NCBI GenBank assembly: GCA_038234815.1
Contig: JBBQSU010000042.1
Coordinates: forward strand, 1-25,010
Source: JBBQSU01 sp038234815
GTDB lineage: Bacteria > Planctomycetota > Phycisphaerae > Tepidisphaerales > Tepidisphaeraceae
Reading direction: 5' to 3'
DNA: 25,010 bases
Shown here: positions 5,982 through 12,572 of the stretch, in pieces
Numbering within the stretch: position 1 is the first letter of the stretch
How the letters are laid out: the number at the start of each line of letters is the position of its first letter
Translations under genes and position numbers: made by a program
The notes under the pieces: generated by a model
What the model was told of the DNA's origin: nothing
Database searches by the model: none
Seen by the model: only the letters and a program-made list of their open reading frames with translations

Positions 5982-7226
5982 ATGGGTTTGATTGTTCAGA
6001 AATTCGGGGGTTCCAGCGTCGCCACGGCCGAGAAGATTCATCGCGCGGCCCGGCGGGCGGTGGCCGCCAAGCAGGCGGGGCATTTAGTGTGCATCGTCGT
6101 CAGCGCCATGGGCGACACCACCGATGACCTGATCGGCCTGGCCCGGCAGGTGTGTTCATTGGACGGCAAGGAATGTCCCCCGCCCAAGCGCGAGATGGAC
6201 CAACTCCTGGCCACCGGCGAGCAGGTCACGATCGCGCTCATGGCCATGGCGCTCCATGCCCAGGGACACGAGGCCATCAGTTTCACCGGCGGGCAGATCG
6301 GCTTGGTTACGGACTCGGCGTTTTCCAAGGCGCGCATCCAGTCAATCAACAAGCAGCGGATTTTCGAGCAGCTCGAAAAGGGCAAGATCGTCATCATCGC
6401 GGGGTTTCAAGGCGTCACGCCCGAAGGCGATTACACCACGCTGGGCCGCGGGGGAAGCAATGCCACGCTGGTGGCCATCGGGGCGGTGCTCAAGGCTGAC
6501 GTGTGCGAAAACTATACGGATGTCGATGGCATTTACACCGCCGACCCGCGCATCGTTAAAAATGCTCGGAAAATCGACCGAATCAGTTACGACGAAATGC
6601 TGGAACTGGCCGGGCTGGGCGCGTCGGTGCTGCAAACCCGGGCTGTCGAGTTCGCCAAGAAATACAATGTGCCAATCGAGGTTCGGAATTCTCAGAATGA
6701 CCATCCCGGCACCTGGATCGTTGCGGAGACTCCCAAAATGGAACACATCGTTGTCTCGGGCGCGGCGCTCAAGAAAGACCTCACGCGCGTCACGCTAAAG
6801 TCAGTCCCGGATCGACCGGGCATCGCGGCCAAAATCTTCAGCGACATCGCCGCGGCTAACATCGTCGTTGACGACATCATTCAGAACGTGATGGACGACA
6901 ACACGGCCAACATCAGTTTTACGGTTGAGAATGCGGACTTAAGCGACATCAAACCTGTCGTCGAGGCTATCTACAAGGAACTGGACGGAAAGGCCGAGCC
7001 AATCTTCCACGGCGCGCTGGCGAAGGTGAGCGTTGTCGGTGTGGGAATGCGCGTCCATACCGGCGTGGCCCATCGGATGTTCAAAGCCCTGGCCGACGCC
7101 AGAATCAATATCCAGAACATCACCACCAGCGAAATCAAAATCAGTTGCATCATTCGCGCCGAAGACGGCCCGCGTGCGTTGCAACTGGTGCATGACGCGT
7201 TTGAGCTATCAAAGGGTGGCGGATGA
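5982..7226 (+). CDS. lysC: Aspartate kinase
   Basis: The enzyme phosphorylates L-aspartate to 4-phospho-L-aspartate, the committed step toward lysine/diaminopimelate, methionine and threonine. The 414-aa protein has the amino-acid-kinase domain at residues 1-~245, with KFGGSS (7-12), the aspartate/ATP-site segment TTLGRGGSNAT (152-162) and DVDGIYTADPR (180-190). It is followed by tandem ACT domains (~265-340 and ~345-411), with the usual ACT start LKSVPDRPGIAA at 272-283. This is the monofunctional, feedback-regulated class; length is normal for the family (~405-415). No threonine- or lysine-responsive riboswitch was recognised in the ~27-base leader. The stop codon overlaps the start of the next gene by 4 bp. 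Confidence 0.97.
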   Translation: MGLIVQKFGGSSVATAEKIHRAARRAVAAKQAGHLVCIVVSAMGDTTDDLIGLARQVCSLDGKECPPPKREMDQLLATGEQVTIALMAMALHAQGHEAISFTGGQIGLVTDSAFSKARIQSINKQRIFEQLEKGKIVIIAGFQGVTPEGDYTTLGRGGSNATLVAIGAVLKADVCENYTDVDGIYTADPRIVKNARKIDRISYDEMLELAGLGASVLQTRAVEFAKKYNVPIEVRNSQNDHPGTWIVAETPKMEHIVVSGAALKKDLTRVTLKSVPDRPGIAAKIFSDIAAANIVVDDIIQNVMDDNTANISFTVENADLSDIKPVVEAIYKELDGKAEPIFHGALAKVSVVGVGMRVHTGVAHRMFKALADARINIQNITTSEIKISCIIRAEDGPRALQLVHDAFELSKGGG

Positions 7227-7807
7227 TACTTTCCTGGCCAGCGCGTCGCCGGTTGTGGCGATTCGGCGTGGCCGGCGCGCTGGCTGCCCTCGCCGCCACG
7301 GTTGTACTGGATCACTTGGGGAATTTCGGATTCCCCGGGGACGACTGGGCGAATTTCGATCGTCACCGCTTCAGGGTTGTCCGGGCGATTCAATCGGACA
7401 TTCTTGAGATACAAAGCCCAAAGGGGCCGGCGAGAGTGAAGCTAGCCGGGGTGAATGGCCCGCATATTCCCGGCGACTTTTATGCCGCACAGGCTCTGGA
7501 TTACACGCGCAACCGCACCGTCGGCCGGGAAGTCACCCTGCGCCTTGAACCTCTCGAACCCCGCGACGCCTGCGGGCAACTGATCGCGCATGTTTACCTG
7601 CTCGATACGGACAATCTCAATGCCGACATGGTGAAGGACGGGATAGTGTACGTCGAGAGGCGCATGCGATCGAGCTTGCTCGGGCAATACGAGGCCTTGG
7701 AGAACGAAGCCCGCCGGCGGAAATACGGGCTTTGGAAAAGCGTCCGCAGGACCGACATGCCAGTCTGGCGACAGAAATGGCTGGAGGATCGGGCCAATCG
7801 TCAGTGA
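7223..7807 (+). CDS. Membrane-anchored SNase-fold protein, catalytic residues lost
   Basis: The 194-aa protein has an N-terminal hydrophobic segment (about residues 14-30, after WPARRRLWR) that should anchor or export it. A staphylococcal-nuclease (thermonuclease) OB-fold domain follows at ~50-171. Family landmarks are RVKLAGVNGPH (71-81), GREVTL (101-106), GQLIAHVYL (118-126) and the closing EARRRKYGLW (162-171). Aligned by eye to S. aureus nuclease, the residues matching R35, D40, T41, E43 and R87 are K73, N78, G79, H81 and Q119. The active site is therefore essentially gone, as in Tudor-SN-type repeats. It overlaps lysC by 4 bp (ATGA), so it is translated with it, but a link to amino-acid synthesis is not obvious. 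A nucleic-acid- or ligand-binding role is more likely than cleavage. Confidence 0.8.
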   Translation: MILSWPARRRLWRFGVAGALAALAATVVLDHLGNFGFPGDDWANFDRHRFRVVRAIQSDILEIQSPKGPARVKLAGVNGPHIPGDFYAAQALDYTRNRTVGREVTLRLEPLEPRDACGQLIAHVYLLDTDNLNADMVKDGIVYVERRMRSSLLGQYEALENEARRRKYGLWKSVRRTDMPVWRQKWLEDRANRQ

Positions 7808-7852
7808 CGCTTGCCAGGCGCAATTCCAGCCGGATAGGCCAGTGGCCAGCGC

Positions 7853-8134
7853 CTAATGCTTCTGCCCGTGGTCGTGGTCGTGCCCGTGGTTGGAGCAGAC
7901 GTGCGATTTATTCAGCATCACCTTGCCATCGACCAGCATTACCTTGCCATGAGAAACAAGGAACTGCATGAGGTCAGTCAGCGCGATATTTGACGTTGAA
8001 CATGTGCAGAACAGGGCGCTGGCCCCCCACCGCTGGTCCACCGCTTCAATCAAGGCCTCGACAGTCAGCGCCGGTTCGGCGGCATCAATCAGATCGAGCA
8101 AGTCATGTGCATGAACGTTGGTTTCGGTTTGCAT
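7853..8134 (-). CDS. YecH-like (DUF2492) metal-binding protein
   Basis: This small 93-aa protein matches the YecH/DUF2492 pattern: an early HAHDLLDLI (residues 8-16), a middle FCTCS (42-46), a LMQFLVSHGK segment (55-64) and a late cysteine (C80). It ends in a histidine-rich tail HGHDHDHGQKH (83-93) that should bind divalent metal. The role of the family is poorly known; metal binding is the safest statement. The gene is convergent with the lysC/SNase pair, stopping 45 bp from it, and is divergent from trpA. A candidate promoter lies right before its start. Confidence 0.8.
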   Translation of the reverse strand: MQTETNVHAHDLLDLIDAAEPALTVEALIEAVDQRWGASALFCTCSTSNIALTDLMQFLVSHGKVMLVDGKVMLNKSHVCSNHGHDHDHGQKH

Positions 8135-8141
8135 GAAAGAA

Positions 8142-8171
8142 GTTGTACGCGTTTTGCGCCCTAGAGTTCAA
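8142..8171 (-). promoter_or_regulatory. Candidate promoter TTGAAC-18-TACAAC for the YecH-like gene
   Basis: On the minus strand, TTGAAC (8171-8166) and TACAAC (8147-8142) are spaced by 18 bp, and the ATG follows seven bases after the -10. The transcript would be almost leaderless. Confidence 0.4.
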
Positions 8172-8292
8172 TACAAATCGCAAAATCACACGAGTAACAG
8201 GCGATTAGAAATTCGAATGGTGTAGGTTTTCGGCCAGCGAGTGTCGCCGGATTACCCCGCGATCAATAGAAATTTCCGGCCCATAGGCCCAT

Positions 8293-8320
8293 TTGACCTT
8301 CCCCGGCCGGCTCGTATCAT
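8293..8320 (+). promoter_or_regulatory. trpA promoter, TTGACC-16-TATCAT
   Basis: TTGACC (8293-8298) and TATCAT (8315-8320) are each one mismatch from consensus with 16-bp spacing. The trpA ATG lies 15 bases after the -10, so the leader is too short for a trp attenuator or a normal ribosome site. The rest of 8172-8292 shows no gene. Confidence 0.6.
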
Positions 8321-8335
8321 CGATCTTCAAATCCC

Positions 8336-9184
8336 ATGACCCCCACTTCAACCCAGTCTTTGATTCAGCGAGCGTTCGATCCGTTGCGCAAGGCCGGGCA
8401 GATTGCCCTGATGCCCTTTGTCGCGGGGGGATTTCCTGACCTGGCTACGTCGGCCGAACTGCTGCCGGGGCTTCAGGATGCCGGGGCGACGCTGATCGAA
8501 GTGGGCGTGCCGTTTTCAGATCCGATCGCCGACGGGCCGACCATTCAGGAGGCCTTCGCGAAGGCGCTGGCAGGCGGGCTGAAGGTCAGGCAGTTGTTTG
8601 AGGCTCTAGCCGGGGTGAAGTCGCGGGTGTCGATCCCGGTGGTGTCGATGGTGAGCATTAGCGTGGTATATCGATACGGTGTGGAGCAATACTGCCGTGA
8701 TGCCAAGGCCGCGGGGATCAGCGGGGTCATTCTGCCCGATCTGCCCCCACCCGAAGCGGAGAAAACCTGCGATCAAATTCGGTCGGCAGGGCTGGATACA
8801 GTGCTGCTCGTCGCCCCCACCACTTCGCCGGCCCGTCGAGAGCAGATTGCCCGCTTAAGCTCAGGCTTTATCTACTATTTGTCCGTCAGCGGCATCACCG
8901 GTGAGCGCGATCGCCTGCCCGACGACCTGGCGGGCAACGTCCGGCAGTTAAAAAACCTAACCGACCGCCCGGTTTGTGTGGGATTTGGCATTTCCAAGCC
9001 CGAGCACCTGAAGCAGCTTACCGGGATCGCTGACGGCGCGATCGTGGGCAGCGCAATCGTCAAACGCGCCGGGCAGAACGCGCATCTCGGTCCGGCCGGT
9101 TGCGCTTCTGCCGTGGGAGATTATTGCCGGGAACTCCTCGTCGGGCTGCGCGAACCACTCGAAACTCCGCCGGCGGGTGGTTAA
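8336..9184 (+). CDS. trpA: Tryptophan synthase alpha chain
   Basis: TrpA cleaves indole-3-glycerol phosphate to indole and glyceraldehyde-3-phosphate, and indole passes to the TrpB subunit. The 282-aa TIM-barrel protein contains the two catalytic acids in LIEVGVPFSDP (E55, equivalent to E49 of the enteric enzyme) and ADGPTIQ (D66, equivalent to D60). It also has the loop-6 region YLSVSGITGER and the phosphate-binding GFGISKPEH and VGSAIVK motifs. Length is a little above the usual ~265-270 because of a short C-terminal tail. trpB is not next to it: the gene stands alone with its own promoter between a YecH-like gene and an ECF sigma operon. Confidence 0.97.
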   Translation: MTPTSTQSLIQRAFDPLRKAGQIALMPFVAGGFPDLATSAELLPGLQDAGATLIEVGVPFSDPIADGPTIQEAFAKALAGGLKVRQLFEALAGVKSRVSIPVVSMVSISVVYRYGVEQYCRDAKAAGISGVILPDLPPPEAEKTCDQIRSAGLDTVLLVAPTTSPARREQIARLSSGFIYYLSVSGITGERDRLPDDLAGNVRQLKNLTDRPVCVGFGISKPEHLKQLTGIADGAIVGSAIVKRAGQNAHLGPAGCASAVGDYCRELLVGLREPLETPPAGG

Positions 9185-9186
9185 AC

Positions 9187-9233
9187 TAACCGCCGGTGGG
9201 CGCGGTTATCGGGCCGGTTCTGCATTTTTTTTT
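9187..9233 (+). terminator. Possible trpA terminator: stem-loop plus T9 tract
   Basis: Just after the trpA stop, TAACCGC (9187-9193) pairs with GCGGTTA (9202-9208) around an eight-base loop. A run of nine T (9225-9233) follows 16 bases later. The gap between stem and T-run is larger than in a classical intrinsic terminator, so the call is weak. The T-tract could instead belong to the promoter region of the sigma-factor gene. Confidence 0.35.
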
Positions 9234-9273
9234 GCACGCAGGCTAACCTTGCCCCTCAACATGTGTCTGAACT

Positions 9274-9903
9274 ATGGCCGACGAACCTCCCGATTTTCGG
9301 TCGCAGACTGGATCGGACGGGGTGTCCGACGGCTGGCTGGTCAGCCAGACCCTCACCGGCGATCGGCGGGCCTTTGACTGGCTGATCGGCCGCTATCAAA
9401 AGCGGGCCGTTGCAGTGTCTTATCGGCTGCTCAACAACAGCCATGATGCCTTGGAGGTGACCCAGGAGGCGTTTTTGAAGGCCTTCAGCAGCCTTGATTC
9501 GCTGCAACAACCCGAGGCTTTTGGCGGATGGTTGATGCGGATCGTTTCCAACCTTTCGCTCAACTTTCGCAGGGCCAGGAAAACCCGGGTGCAGCTCCCG
9601 CTTGACGATTTTTTGGGTTCGGGCGAGCAGGAGCCCGAAAGCAGTGGCGGAAGTGAATGGGCGGCCCGTTCCGATAACCCAGTGCGGACGCTGGAAGGCC
9701 GGGAACTCGGTGGGAAACTGCAAGCGGCGCTGGCCCAATTGTCCGAAAAACAGCGACTGGCGTTGGTTATGTTTGCGGTCGAGAAGATGCCCCAAAAGGA
9801 AGTGGCCGAAACCTTGGAATGCAGCGTTGAAGCCGTCAAATGGTATGTTTTCCAGGGCAGAAAAAAGTTAAAGGAAATCCTGAAGGATTTCCTGGTCGAT
9901 TAA
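9274..9903 (+). CDS. ECF-family RNA polymerase sigma factor
   Basis: The 209-aa protein is a two-domain ECF sigma factor. Sigma-2 covers about residues 34-102, with the core-binding/-10 segment DALEVTQEAFLKAF (58-71) and the FGGWLMRIVSN helix (83-93). Sigma-4 covers ~148-203, with LSEKQRLALVMF (156-167) and the helix-turn-helix MPQKEVAETLECSVEAVKW (172-190). The linker is long and Gly/Ser/Glu-rich (~112-135). The ATG at 9274 gives a 30-residue polar N-terminal extension; a later start is possible. The next gene, 39 bp downstream, is a membrane anti-sigma-like protein, so activity is probably controlled by membrane sequestration. The target regulon is unknown. Confidence 0.93.
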   Translation: MADEPPDFRSQTGSDGVSDGWLVSQTLTGDRRAFDWLIGRYQKRAVAVSYRLLNNSHDALEVTQEAFLKAFSSLDSLQQPEAFGGWLMRIVSNLSLNFRRARKTRVQLPLDDFLGSGEQEPESSGGSEWAARSDNPVRTLEGRELGGKLQAALAQLSEKQRLALVMFAVEKMPQKEVAETLECSVEAVKWYVFQGRKKLKEILKDFLVD

Positions 9904-9942
9904 AGGATTGAGCCGCCAGGCCTAAGATGATTGCGTGATGCG

Positions 9943-10491
9943 ATGACAAGCGAAGAAGTGGGATTTTCGATCAGCCAATACGCGGACGGCTCGCTGCCGG
10001 CCGAGCAGGTGCATGCGCTGGAGCAGCTATTGGCCACTGATGAAAACGCGCAAAAGCTGCTGGCCGAGTATCGTCAGTTGGACAGGGCGCTCGCCGCGCA
10101 TTTGCCACCCTTGCCGGAAGTTAACTGGTCACAGTTTCAGCAGTCGATCTCGCAGGCCGTTGCCGATGCGGCGGCTAGCTTGGCGAGTGGGCAATCAGTC
10201 CTGCGATTGCGCTGGCAGGCCCGATTGGCCGTCGCCGCTGCGGCGCTGCTGGCCATCGGGCTGATCTCCATCATTGTCACGCAGAGTGTCGAATTGGCAC
10301 CGATCAGCCAGATTACGGGGCCGAAAGCCGAGGCACCAAGCGGGCAGGTGATCGCGGAGGTGGAAATCGGCCCGTCACCGCGACTGGCAGAGAGTGGGCA
10401 GTCGTGGGAATATGCCGAAAGCGCCATCACGCGCCCCACGCGAGTTGCCATCGCCGCCGGCGTCGCACCGGTGGATCGAAACCCGTATTGA
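9943..10491 (+). CDS. Membrane anti-sigma factor-like protein
   Basis: The 182-aa protein has the organisation of ECF anti-sigma factors. A small helical N-terminal domain (residues ~8-52, YADGSLPAEQ then two helices with LLAEYRQLDRAL) resembles the anti-sigma/zf-HC2 domain but has no zinc-binding His/Cys set. A linker follows, then one transmembrane helix (about 94-115) and a ~65-aa outer domain. Start ATG 9943 is chosen over an in-frame TTG at 9931 because the family domain begins immediately after it. It sits between the sigma factor and an exported STN-repeat protein, the expected place for its regulator. Binding to the sigma factor is inferred from position and layout. Confidence 0.8.
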   Translation: MTSEEVGFSISQYADGSLPAEQVHALEQLLATDENAQKLLAEYRQLDRALAAHLPPLPEVNWSQFQQSISQAVADAAASLASGQSVLRLRWQARLAVAAAALLAIGLISIIVTQSVELAPISQITGPKAEAPSGQVIAEVEIGPSPRLAESGQSWEYAESAITRPTRVAIAAGVAPVDRNPY

Positions 10492-10526
10492 TCGAGCGTT
10501 CATCGACGGCTCAAATCAGGAGCATT

Positions 10527-11588
10527 ATGCGTTGGCTTATAGGCGTGCTGGGCATTCTTGCTATTTCGGCCGGCGCGCTGGCGCAGGATACTTCGGCCCT
10601 GATCGGCCAAGCGATGGATCGGCAGATTAAGCTGCAAGTGAACGCCATTTTGCCCGAAGCCATGCGCCTGATCGGCCAACAGACGGGCGTGCGGATCGAG
10701 GCCGAGTCGATCGTGTGGGACCTGCTTCCCTGGGGCGATCAAACCAACCTCAGCGCCAAAATCGAAAACCAAACCCTCCGCGAAGCGCTCAATGGCATGA
10801 CCCGCAAGCTCGGCCTGACTTATGTCTTGAAAGACGAAGCTATTGAACTGCATCCCATGCCCGCGCTACGTCGGCTGGGCCGCAGGTCTACCCTTCAGGA
10901 GTTGCAGGCGCTGGACTATCTGGCCGCGACGCCTTTTCACCCCGAAAAACTCGAAGCCGACGTTCCCAGCCTCATCGCCGCCATCGACGCCGTCCTGCTG
11001 GAAACAAAGTCCGCCTATGCCGTCGAAAACCGTGCGCAGCTCAGTGTGCCCAATCAACTGATTGAAATCCCCCGCAACGCCACGCTGATCGACGCGCTGG
11101 AACTCATCGACGGCCAAACCCCCGCGACTTGGTTTCCGTGGGGCAAGAGCATTGTCCTGATGAACAAGGAAACGCTCGTGCGCACCCAGCTCAACAAGAA
11201 AATCTCCGCCCGGTACGCGGGGGTTGATCTGGCCCAAGTGCTGCTGGAACTGTCGCAACGGGCCGGGCTAACCTTCACCATTGACCCCGGCGCCCTGCAA
11301 CAGGTGCCCGCCGAGTTCCGCACGATCAAACTCAGTTTGGACAACGCCACCATCCAGCAGGCGTTAGAAAGCATATCCGGCTTCACTGGCCTGACCTTTA
11401 CAACCAATGACAAAGGGGTCTATTGCTCCCGCCAGCCAGCCGCTGGCACCAGCGCCGACCCAATCATCGCCATCATTCCGCTCGATAACGGCGTTCAAGG
11501 GGTCATCACCCAATCCCAGCTTTCCCCCGCCCAGCGGACCGAAATCCAATCCAAGTTGCGTCAAGCGATCGAGGGCATGAAGAAGTAG
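10527..11588 (+). CDS. Exported protein with three STN/secretin-N-like repeats
   Basis: The 353-aa protein begins with a clear signal peptide (MRWLIGVLGILAISAGALAQ, cleavage about residue 20). Three similar units follow, each with a strand, an asparagine-containing turn, a helix and a closing strand: ~73-110 (NQTLREALNGM), ~176-213 (NATLIDALELI) and ~265-301 (NATIQQALESI). This is the STN/secretin short N-terminal fold found in TonB-dependent transducers and secretins, but there is no beta-barrel or secretin domain here. Start ATG 10527 follows CAGGAG (10517-10522) and is preferred over an upstream in-frame start at 10404 that would overlap the anti-sigma gene. It is third in the sigma/anti-sigma operon, and an envelope sensor or structural role is likely. 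Confidence 0.75.
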   Translation: MRWLIGVLGILAISAGALAQDTSALIGQAMDRQIKLQVNAILPEAMRLIGQQTGVRIEAESIVWDLLPWGDQTNLSAKIENQTLREALNGMTRKLGLTYVLKDEAIELHPMPALRRLGRRSTLQELQALDYLAATPFHPEKLEADVPSLIAAIDAVLLETKSAYAVENRAQLSVPNQLIEIPRNATLIDALELIDGQTPATWFPWGKSIVLMNKETLVRTQLNKKISARYAGVDLAQVLLELSQRAGLTFTIDPGALQQVPAEFRTIKLSLDNATIQQALESISGFTGLTFTTNDKGVYCSRQPAAGTSADPIIAIIPLDNGVQGVITQSQLSPAQRTEIQSKLRQAIEGMKK

Positions 11589-11661
11589 ACCGATAAGGTC
11601 GCCGGCTTCCCCCTTGAAAGATAATGTTGCAACAAAATCACACTTGCCTGATGCTATTTCG

Positions 11662-11667
11662 TATAAT
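11662..11667 (+). promoter_or_regulatory. -10 box TATAAT for the DUF5522-like gene
   Basis: A perfect TATAAT lies 33 bases before the ATG at 11701. No -35 at a usual distance is convincing (TTGCCT at 11644-11649 is only 12 bp away). GAGGAG precedes the ATG as ribosome site. Confidence 0.5.
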
Positions 11668-11700
11668 TCCCCGTCAGTGATTTAAATTGAGGAGACGATC

Positions 11701-11907
11701 ATGGGCAAGCGCGCCAAGCCGGTTCGGGGGAAGGATTATGAAATCATCAACGGGCGGCTGGAGTTTTTCCGAAATTATCTGCTCACCTTGGGTGGGTGTT
11801 GCCAGCAGCAATGCCTTAACTGTCCCTACCAGGATGGCGCATCTCGCGCCGTCTCCGCCCACACTCCGTCGGCTGAAAAATCCCCGCCGGCGATGCGCTA
11901 TCACTAA
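11701..11907 (+). CDS. Small cysteine-motif protein, DUF5522-like
   Basis: The 68-aa protein resembles the DUF5522 family of small proteins with a CC-x3-C-x2-CPY signature: here C33, C34, C38 and C41 followed by PY. The segment before it, RLEFFRNYLLTLGG (19-32), matches the family's predicted strand-helix pattern. The cysteines probably bind metal, and the biological role is unknown. Ribosome site GAGGAG and a TATAAT -10 support the start. The Ser/Pro-rich C-terminus (46-68) does not look conserved. The last four bases overlap the end of the convergent YheU-like gene. Confidence 0.75.
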   Translation: MGKRAKPVRGKDYEIINGRLEFFRNYLLTLGGCCQQQCLNCPYQDGASRAVSAHTPSAEKSPPAMRYH

Positions 11908-12119
11908 ACCAGCCCGTCGGCGGGCACGATGTTGCACGTTTCCAGCTCGTCATCGTAAACAAGCACCACCCGACCAGCCCGTAGCTCGACCATGACTTCT
12001 TCAATTTGCCGCTCCAAGGACTGGTCCTGATGCCCCTGCACCGAGCCATCGCGGCAAACAAAATCCCCCACCAGCCGGTGCAGGGTTTCGGGCGAAAGCT
12101 GCTGATAAGGAACGATCAT
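11904..12119 (-). CDS. YheU family (UPF0270) protein
   Basis: The 71-aa protein aligns by eye over its whole length with E. coli YheU/UPF0270: MIVPYQQLSPETLHRLVG (compare MxIPWQDLxPETLxxLIE), then FV.R(D/E)G, SLE..I..V...L..G..VLV, and ETCNIVP near the end. The family's function is unknown. Start ATG 12119 matches the family's usual MI(I/V)P start; an in-frame TTG at 12155 would add 12 residues. The GGAG touching the ATG is too close to serve as a normal ribosome site, but a promoter-like pair 8 bp upstream suggests a leaderless start. It is convergent with the DUF5522-like gene and overlaps it by 4 bp at the stops. Confidence 0.85.
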   Translation of the reverse strand: MIVPYQQLSPETLHRLVGDFVCRDGSVQGHQDQSLERQIEEVMVELRAGRVVLVYDDELETCNIVPADGLV

Positions 12120-12127
12120 CTCCAGCG

Positions 12128-12155
12128 AGTTTACCCCGCGAAAGAAAATACCCAA
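12128..12155 (-). promoter_or_regulatory. Candidate promoter TTGGGT-16-TAAACT for yheU-like gene
   Basis: On the minus strand TTGGGT (12155-12150) and TAAACT (12133-12128) are 16 bp apart, and the ATG follows eight bases later. Both boxes are imperfect; support comes mainly from the same -10-to-ATG spacing at other genes here. Confidence 0.3.
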
Positions 12156-12184
12156 GCCATCTGTCGGAATGGACCGATGGCTTG
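12153..12184. repeat. Imperfect hairpin CAAGCCAT / ATGGCTTG
   Basis: CAAGCCAT (12153-12160) pairs perfectly with ATGGCTTG (12177-12184), with a further CGG/CCG pairing inside after a four-base bulge. Read on the minus strand, a T-rich stretch follows (TATTTTCTTT), so it could terminate a minus-strand transcript entering from the right. It overlaps the candidate -35 of the yheU-like gene. Confidence 0.35.
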
Positions 12185-12454
12185 CCGATTACAAGACTGT
12201 TTGCAGGGCGGCGCAATCGCTGATGCGTCCAACATTTGCGATTTTGACCCCAAATCCTTCGCGCATTTTTGGGCGCGATGACTCGATCGGGCGGGCAATG
12301 GTGAAAGCATCCTCTGAGTTCCTCGCGGGCGTGCGCAAGATGATGTTGGAGGTGGCGGCGTTCGCGCCGAAACAAGCGAGCAATCAGAAGGGATAGTCGG
12401 GAAGTCCGGTCGACCCGTCGCCTGTTGGGGAACCTGGTGCGAAATATTGTTTGA
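12185..12454. other. Intergenic stretch without a supported gene
   Basis: Between the hairpin at 12184 and the phosphatase promoter only short frames of 60-125 codons occur on either strand, none with a family signature or a good ribosome site. The best candidate, plus strand 12169-12396, encodes 75 residues, but nothing beyond the open frame supports it. An unrecognised small gene or a decayed one cannot be excluded. Confidence 0.4.
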
Positions 12455-12484
12455 TTGACGCTCAGCTCATTGATCGGTTATGAT
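12455..12484 (+). promoter_or_regulatory. Promoter TTGACG-18-TATGAT for the PEP-CTERM phosphatase
   Basis: TTGACG (12455-12460) and TATGAT (12479-12484) each differ from consensus at one position, with 18-bp spacing. The ATG used for the signal peptide is 88 bases further, so there is a leader of about 80 nt. Confidence 0.55.
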
Positions 12485-12572
12485 CCTTCTTGTCGGCTCG
12501 GGGTCGTCGAACCGCGGGCAACACTGCTTCAACAGACATCCGGGGGCCATTCAGAAAACGAGGGCAGCACCG

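Noticed and set aside
5982..5990. Search for a lysine or threonine riboswitch before lysC
   Set aside because: The distance from the -10 box to the ATG is 33 bases, too short for a riboswitch aptamer.
12169..12396. 75-codon plus-strand frame in the gap before the phosphatase
   Set aside because: No family resemblance, no ribosome site and it starts within a hairpin; kept only as a remark on the gap.
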